Shown one piece after another: positions 4,456 through 5,472 of a DNA stretch of 5,472 nt. The notes under the pieces are model-generated. The model was not told the origin of the DNA and did not search any database. It worked only from the letters and a program-made list of their open reading frames with translations. The first letter of the stretch is position 1, and each line of letters starts with the position of its first letter. The translations under genes and the position numbers were made by a program. The stretch is from Nitrospirota bacterium (GTDB lineage Bacteria > Nitrospirota > UBA9217). The stretch spans positions 1 to 5,472 of the forward strand of contig JAJYKN010000132.1 in the NCBI GenBank assembly GCA_021788515.1, given 5' to 3'.

Positions 4456-5472
4456 ATGGAAGTGGCACCGATAGACAAGCTCCGCCTGCGGTTTCCGGAC
4501 GAACTGGAACGGGATTTTCGAGAGGACTATTTTAAAAAATCCCTCAACCAGCTTCGGTTCGGGATTGTCCTGGGCGCGCTGATCTATGCGCTGTTCGGCA
4601 TCCTCGATGCCTGGATCACGCCCGAGGTCAAGTATAAAGCCTGGTTCATCCGGTATGCCGTCATCCTGCCCGCCTGCATCGCCGTACTCCTGTTTTCCCT
4701 CTCTCCCCATTTCAAAAAGTACATGCAACAGACGGTTTTCCTTCTCGTCCTGGTAGCGGGCGCCGGGATTATCGCGCTGATCAGCATCGTGAGTTCGCCG
4801 CTGCACTATCTGCACTTTGCGGGGCTGCTGCTCGTCATCATGTATTCCCACACGTTCAGCAAGCTGCGGTTCTACTACACGACGATTGCATGCTGGACCA
4901 TTGTCGGCATTTACGAGGTCTGCGCCATCTGGATCATTCACACGCCGCTCCAGGACCTCCTGACCGATAACTTCTTCTATGTGGCCGCGAACCTCATCGG
5001 CATGTTTTCGAGCTATCAGCGCGAGCTGTACGCACGGAAAGATTTTTTCCAGAACAGAACCATGCAGGTCCTGGAAAAAGAACGGCACCTTGTCGAAAAA
5101 GCACAGATGCACGCCACGGTGGAAAAAGCCATCAAGTCGCTGCGCGAGAGCGAGGAAAAGTTCCGCACCCTGGCGGAGACTGCCGCGATGGCGATCTTCA
5201 TCCACCAGGGCGGAAACTTTTTGTACGCAAACCGGGCAGCAGAAGTGATCGGCGGCTATAAGGTGGACGAGTATCTTACCATGCATTTTATGAGTCTCGT
5301 GCATCCCGATTACGTCGAACTGGTAAAGACGCGGGCGCAGGAGCGGTTGAAGGGCGACAGCGACGTGCCCACGCAGTATGAATTCAAGCTGGTGCGGAAG
5401 AACCGCGAGGAACGGTGGGTCCTCATGACCGGCGGGATCACGGAATATGAGGGGAAGCCGGCGGTCATCGGA
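4456..5472 (+). CDS. Multi-pass membrane PAS sensor protein, N-terminal part (runs off the window)
   Basis: The frame is open from ATG 4456 to the window end (339 codons, no stop). Residues 1-33 are charged and probably cytoplasmic (FPDELERDFREDYF). About six hydrophobic segments follow, near 35-54, 65-83, 92-112, 117-133, 139-161 and 172-187. Next is a charged helical linker, probably coiled coil (about 200-234), with the common pre-PAS signature LRESEEKFRTLAETAAMAIF (229-248). The PAS domain extends to the end of the window, with NFLYANRAAEVIGGY (254-268), LVHPDY (281-286) and YEFKLVRKNREERWV (308-322). The output domain is not in the window: histidine kinase, GGDEF/EAL or nucleotide cyclase are all possible, and similar six-helix N-termini occur on cyclases and GGDEF proteins as I recall. 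AAGGGG (4444-4449) lies 6 nt before the ATG. The divergent UspA neighbour fits a stress-signalling locus. Confidence 0.85.
   Translation, partial: MEVAPIDKLRLRFPDELERDFREDYFKKSLNQLRFGIVLGALIYALFGILDAWITPEVKYKAWFIRYAVILPACIAVLLFSLSPHFKKYMQQTVFLLVLVAGAGIIALISIVSSPLHYLHFAGLLLVIMYSHTFSKLRFYYTTIACWTIVGIYEVCAIWIIHTPLQDLLTDNFFYVAANLIGMFSSYQRELYARKDFFQNRTMQVLEKERHLVEKAQMHATVEKAIKSLRESEEKFRTLAETAAMAIFIHQGGNFLYANRAAEVIGGYKVDEYLTMHFMSLVHPDYVELVKTRAQERLKGDSDVPTQYEFKLVRKNREERWVLMTGGITEYEGKPAVIG

Noticed and set aside
4393..5304. Open frame of 303 codons on the minus strand opposite the membrane sensor
   Set aside because: The plus strand carries a promoter, a ribosome-binding site, membrane helices and a PAS domain. 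The minus product is a charged, low-complexity shadow without domains.
1..5472. CRISPR array, tRNA, rRNA, insertion sequence or attachment site
   Set aside because: No regularly spaced repeats, no tRNA-like cloverleaf, no rRNA motifs, no transposase and no matching terminal repeats were seen on reading both strands.

Overview
The window looks like a bacterial chromosome segment of moderate to high GC. The central genes are clearly GC-rich, while the first gene is AT-richer. The gene content (short Aquifex-type aconitase, bacterioferritin-like protein, UspA, membrane PAS sensor) would fit an environmental anaerobe or microaerophile such as a Nitrospirota or deltaproteobacterial lineage. That placement is an impression from protein style, not a demonstrated assignment.

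Layout. (1) 1-1018, plus strand: the last codons of an unidentified gene, overlapping by 8 nt a 313-residue HNH endonuclease. Its N-terminal half resembles the sulfur-binding domain of phosphorothioate-dependent restriction enzymes, so this is probably the edge of a defence island. (2) 1035-2972, minus strand: a complete 645-residue aconitate hydratase, tail-to-tail with the HNH gene and only 16 bp from it. (3) 2973-3203: a divergent regulatory region with a good sigma70-type promoter for each side and two copies of the palindrome TTTGCAAA. (4) 3204-3629, plus strand: a 141-residue bacterioferritin-type protein that keeps every ferroxidase ligand and the haem-ligand methionine but lacks the C-terminal helix. 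(5) 3630-3748: a convergent intergenic region with a T8 tract and small repeats. (6) 3749-4210, minus strand: a UspA protein with an intact ATP-binding motif. (7) 4211-4455: a second divergent promoter region with three inverted repeats. (8) 4456 to the window end, plus strand: the N-terminal 339 residues of a multi-pass membrane PAS sensor whose output domain lies outside the window.

The core genes form two back-to-back pairs: aconitase with ferritin (iron-sulfur enzyme and iron storage) and UspA with the membrane sensor (stress response and signalling). Each pair shares a compact intergenic region with recognisable promoters and palindromes, which suggests paired regulation under iron, redox or stress control. 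No wholly new system can be demonstrated here. The points most worth following are the ferritin without helix E, the paired palindromes between aconitase and ferritin, and the restriction gene at the left edge with its unidentified coupled partner.
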